Positions 5,257 to 7,230 of a DNA stretch of 7,230 nt are shown here, in pieces (within the stretch, counting starts at the first letter, position 1; every line of letters starts with the position of its first letter). The notes under the pieces are model-generated. The model was not told where the DNA came from. It did no database searches and saw nothing but the letters and a program-made list of their open reading frames with translations. The position numbers and the translations under genes are program-made. The DNA is from an uncultured Chloroflexota bacterium (GTDB lineage Bacteria > Chloroflexota > Limnocylindria > Limnocylindrales > Limnocylindraceae), in assembly GCA_903847005.1 (NCBI GenBank), contig CAINCM010000154.1, positions 1 through 7,230 of the forward strand, read 5' to 3'.

Positions 5257-6255
5257 CTATTCGGATTGGACGACGCTCGTCGGCGTGTTGTGCGGATTGC
5301 TGTGCGCGGCGGGGATCACGCCGAGCTTTCCGGCCCTGTAGTCCTCGAATGCCTGGACCACCTCGTCGCGCGTGTTCATCACGAACGGCCCGAGCCAGGC
5401 GATCGGTTCGCGAATCGGCTCGCCACCGAGGATCAGCACGTCGAGTGCCGGGGTGCGCGCGTCTTGTCGTCCGTCGGCCTTGATGATGATGCGATCGCCT
5501 GCGCCGTACACCGCAAGCTGGCCCGAACCGATCGCCACACCCTCTGCGCCGACCGTGCCGCGCCCGGAGAGTGCGTACACGAGTGCATTGAAGTCGGGTC
5601 GCCACGGCAGGTCGAGTTCCGCATCGGGTTGGATCGTGGCGTGCACGAGTGCGATCGGCGTCTGCGTCGAGCCCGGTCCCGTGGCCCCCGCCACATCGCC
5701 CGCAATGATGCGCAGGAGCGCGCCGCCGTCTGCGGACGCGATGAGCTTCACCTCGCCCGCTCGGATGTCTTGGTATGCGGGCGGCGACCACTTCTTCGCG
5801 CGCGGCAGGTTCACCCAGAGCTGGAAGCCGTGGAAGAGACCCCCGCTCACCACAAGGAACTCCGGCGGCGTCTCGATGTGGAGGATCCCGCCGCCCGCCG
5901 TCATCCACTGTGTGTCGCCGTTGGTGATGCGACCGCCGCCGCCGTTGCTGTCGCGGTGGTCGAAGACACCGTCGATGATGTAGGTCACGGTCTCGAATCC
6001 GCGATGCGGATGCCACGGCGTCCCCTTCGGCTCGCCCGGCGCGTACTCCACCTCGCCGAGCTGATCGAGCATGATGAACGGATCGATCAGGTTCAGCGGG
6101 GCGCCCATGAACGCGCGTCGAACGGGGAAGCCCTCACCTTCGAGGCCGCTGGGCGCCGTGGTGAGCGAGACCACGGGTCGCGGCTTCGTCGTGAGCAGGT
6201 CGGCAACGGTGACGCGAGGCAGGAGCGTGATGTCGGGAACCGTGATCGCAGGCAT
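5257..6255 (-). CDS. Pirin-family bicupin protein
   Basis: This 332-aa protein has two cupin domains. The N-terminal domain carries the pirin metal site, with H82 and H84 in HPHRGFETVTY (82-92) and H126 and E128 in GGGILHIETPPE (121-132). The QWMTAG segment (116-121) is also diagnostic. The C-terminal cupin at about 195-285 follows the usual pirin order. Bacterial pirins bind iron or another metal; some act as quercetin 2,3-dioxygenases and others bind regulators or metabolic enzymes, so the reaction here is open. With an extended N-terminus and a tail of about 40 residues, it is somewhat longer than common bacterial pirins of about 230-300 aa. The ATG at 6255 is supported by a -10 box 6 nt upstream, implying a leaderless mRNA. 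It heads a probable operon with the LysE-type exporter. Confidence 0.9.
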   Translation of the reverse strand: MPAITVPDITLLPRVTVADLLTTKPRPVVSLTTAPSGLEGEGFPVRRAFMGAPLNLIDPFIMLDQLGEVEYAPGEPKGTPWHPHRGFETVTYIIDGVFDHRDSNGGGGRITNGDTQWMTAGGGILHIETPPEFLVVSGGLFHGFQLWVNLPRAKKWSPPAYQDIRAGEVKLIASADGGALLRIIAGDVAGATGPGSTQTPIALVHATIQPDAELDLPWRPDFNALVYALSGRGTVGAEGVAIGSGQLAVYGAGDRIIIKADGRQDARTPALDVLILGGEPIREPIAWLGPFVMNTRDEVVQAFEDYRAGKLGVIPAAHSNPHNTPTSVVQSE

Positions 6256-6261
6256 GCACGG

Positions 6262-6267
6262 AGTATA
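6262..6267 (-). promoter_or_regulatory. Leaderless promoter -10 box of the pirin gene
   Basis: Bottom strand TATACT (6267-6262) matches five of six consensus bases and is followed by exactly CCGTGC and then the ATG at 6255. Transcription should begin at the A of the start codon. The -35 region is poor. There is no Shine-Dalgarno sequence, consistent with leaderless initiation. Confidence 0.6.
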
Positions 6268-6292
6268 CGCGATTGGTTGCGTTGCGAACTAG

Positions 6293-6298
6293 TATGAT
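6293..6298 (+). promoter_or_regulatory. Candidate -10 box for the DUF805 gene
   Basis: TATGAT (6293-6298) matches five of six consensus bases on the top strand and would start a transcript near 6305, about 30 nt before the ATG. No good -35 is visible at 17 nt. It lies only about 25 bp from the divergent pirin -10, and TTGCGTTGCG, a tandem 5-mer at 6277-6286, lies between the two. Confidence 0.35.
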
Positions 6299-6335
6299 GT
6301 TCCCAGCAGCATCCACCAACAGAGCGGAGGGAGCC

Positions 6336-6788
6336 ATGGACATCTTCACGGCGGTCAGGACGGTGTACTCCAAGTACGCCACGTTTAGCGGACGCGCGAG
6401 TCGCGCCGAGTACTGGTACTTCTTCCTCTTCACCATCATCGCCGGAGCGGCGTTGAGTGCGATCGACGCGACGCTCGCGTCGGCCTTCAGCATCGCGAAC
6501 TTCCTTCCAAACCTGGCGGTCGCGGTTCGCCGACTTCACGACACGAACCGCAGCGGCAAGCTGATCGTCGCCCTCATCATCATCGAGGTGGTGCTCTTCT
6601 TGCTGATCGTCGTCTCGTTCGTCGCCGGACTCTCGGGGGCGATCGGGGGGAACTCCGATGTGGCAACAGGCGGCGGGATCGGCGTCCTCGTGGGCGTCGT
6701 GCTCTTCGTCGTGTTGGCGATCTACTGGATCTATCTCATGGCGAAGCGAGGCGACGCGGGACCGAATCGCTACGGCGACCCGAGCTGA
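6336..6788 (+). CDS. DUF805-family small membrane protein
   Basis: This 150-aa membrane protein has the DUF805 signature. The N-terminus carries YATFSGRASRAEYWYF (14-29) before the first membrane segment (about 27-47), then PNLAVAVRRLHDTNRSGK (58-75), a membrane segment at about 76-98, another at about 113-134, and GPNRYGDP (142-149) at the end. The function of the family is unknown; members are common in bacteria and sit in the inner membrane. Only about ten residues separate the first segment from the LPNLAVAVRRLHD motif, so there is no room for a further full helix before it and the protein is compact for the family. ATG 6336 is chosen because GGAGG at 6326-6330 lies 5 nt upstream and the family motif begins there, although the frame stays open from 6273. 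It is divergent from pirin. Confidence 0.9.
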   Translation: MDIFTAVRTVYSKYATFSGRASRAEYWYFFLFTIIAGAALSAIDATLASAFSIANFLPNLAVAVRRLHDTNRSGKLIVALIIIEVVLFLLIVVSFVAGLSGAIGGNSDVATGGGIGVLVGVVLFVVLAIYWIYLMAKRGDAGPNRYGDPS

Positions 6789-6809
6789 TCGTCGCGTCGT
6801 CGTCGTGAA

Positions 6810-7230
6810 GTGAGCCGACTGCTGTCGCGTCTGCGGATCGGTGCAGACGATCCGTTTCGCGACGCCAACGTGCGGCTGCTGTTCGGCGCGCAGGCGGTCA
6901 GCATCCTCGGATCGCAGGTTTCGCACATCGCCTTTCCGCTGATCGCGGTGGACGTCATCCAGGCGAGCAACGGCTCGATCGTGTTGCTCGAGGCGGCGTT
7001 CCTGATGCCGTTCGTTCTGCTCAGCCTTCCCGTCGGTGCGCTCCTTGACCGTCGCGCGCGTCGGCCCGTGATGGTCTGGATGGATCTGTTGCGCACCGCG
7101 GCGCTGCTCCTCGTGCCGCTGAGCTTCATGTTGGACGCGCTCAGCATGCCCGTGCTCTACCTCGTGCTCTTCATCATCGGCGCAGGGTCGCTCATCTACG
7201 ACGTGGCGAACCAGTCGTACCTCCCGGAAC
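6810..7230 (+). CDS. MFS transporter, N-terminal part (truncated by window edge)
   Basis: The first 140 codons of a major facilitator superfamily exporter are present and the frame is open to the right edge. Visible features are a first membrane segment at about 22-47, a second at 57-78, the MFS motif A loop GALLDRRARRPVM (77-89), further hydrophobic segments at about 91-108 and 113-130, and YDVANQSYLPE (130-140). That last motif is typical of the EntS-like, DHA3-type drug and siderophore exporters. The start is the GTG at 6810. It is the first possible start after the in-frame TGA of the DUF805 gene, 21 nt downstream of it, and the family N-terminus (DPFRDANVRLLF) follows soon after. The ribosome binding site is weak. 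It probably forms one transcript with DUF805. The substrate is unknown. Confidence 0.88.
   Translation, partial: MSRLLSRLRIGADDPFRDANVRLLFGAQAVSILGSQVSHIAFPLIAVDVIQASNGSIVLLEAAFLMPFVLLSLPVGALLDRRARRPVMVWMDLLRTAALLLVPLSFMLDALSMPVLYLVLFIIGAGSLIYDVANQSYLPE

Noticed and set aside
3479..5341. 620-codon open frame on the top strand
   Set aside because: It lies opposite the rhodanese and LysE-type genes, is very rich in Arg, Glu, Asp and Ala, and shows no domain. It is an antisense shadow produced by GC-rich codon structure.
5266..6297. 343-codon open frame on the top strand
   Set aside because: It is the mirror of the pirin gene, rich in Arg and His with no recognisable fold; pirin motifs on the other strand are decisive.
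6273..6335. Upstream start for the DUF805 gene
   Set aside because: The family N-terminus begins at ATG 6336 with GGAGG 5 nt upstream; the added residues do not resemble the family and overlap promoter elements.
6791..6806. CGT-rich tandem run between DUF805 and the MFS gene
   Set aside because: It is only a few irregular CGT/CG units in GC-rich DNA, too short and imperfect to call a repeat with a function.
6093..6926. 277-codon open frame on the bottom strand
   Set aside because: It crosses the divergent region and lies opposite DUF805 and the start of the MFS gene, both of which have strong family signatures and, for DUF805, a good ribosome binding site.

Overview
This window is a GC-rich stretch of bacterial chromosome with densely packed genes. 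It holds nine complete protein genes, one gene cut by the right edge, and one very short upstream ORF. The organism is most likely an actinomycete or a related high-GC lineage such as Chloroflexota. The basis is the GC-rich third codon positions, the actinobacterial style of the thiosulfate sulfurtransferase–SufE pair, a small membrane protein resembling DUF6069, and promoters whose -10 box sits so close to the ATG that the transcript would be leaderless. No marker gene fixes the phylum. I see no mobile element, CRISPR array, tRNA or rRNA.

Left block (73-2413, bottom strand): a tight operon read LUD-domain protein -> four-TM membrane protein -> VOC/glyoxalase-fold protein -> SAM hydrolase (DUF62). 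The genes overlap by 1 and 4 nt and then have a 9-nt gap. Across a 122-bp divergent region lies a MarR-family regulator (2536-3066, top strand). That region has overlapping promoters for both sides and two dyads of the form TTGC-N4-GCAA. One dyad lies just downstream of the LUD -10 and the other overlaps its -35, which suggests that the MarR protein represses the operon and itself.

Middle block (3063-6255, bottom strand): pirin-family protein -> LysE-type exporter -> 168-nt gap -> two-domain rhodanese -> SufE. Pirin has a strong -10 exactly 6 nt before its ATG. The gap before the rhodanese gene is the most interesting part of the window. It has an extended -10 placed for a leaderless transcript, a 16-codon ORF ending in a cysteine codon and a stop, and short mutually exclusive RNA stems between that ORF and the rhodanese ribosome binding site. 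This looks like a cysteine-responsive translational attenuator for a sulfur-transfer operon.

Right block (6336-7230, top strand): a DUF805 small membrane protein divergent from pirin, followed after 21 nt by the N-terminal 140 codons of an MFS exporter that runs off the window.

Functionally, the rhodanese and SufE form a sulfane-sulfur handling unit. The MarR-controlled operon looks like a small stress or metabolite-response cassette whose signal and substrate cannot be read from sequence.
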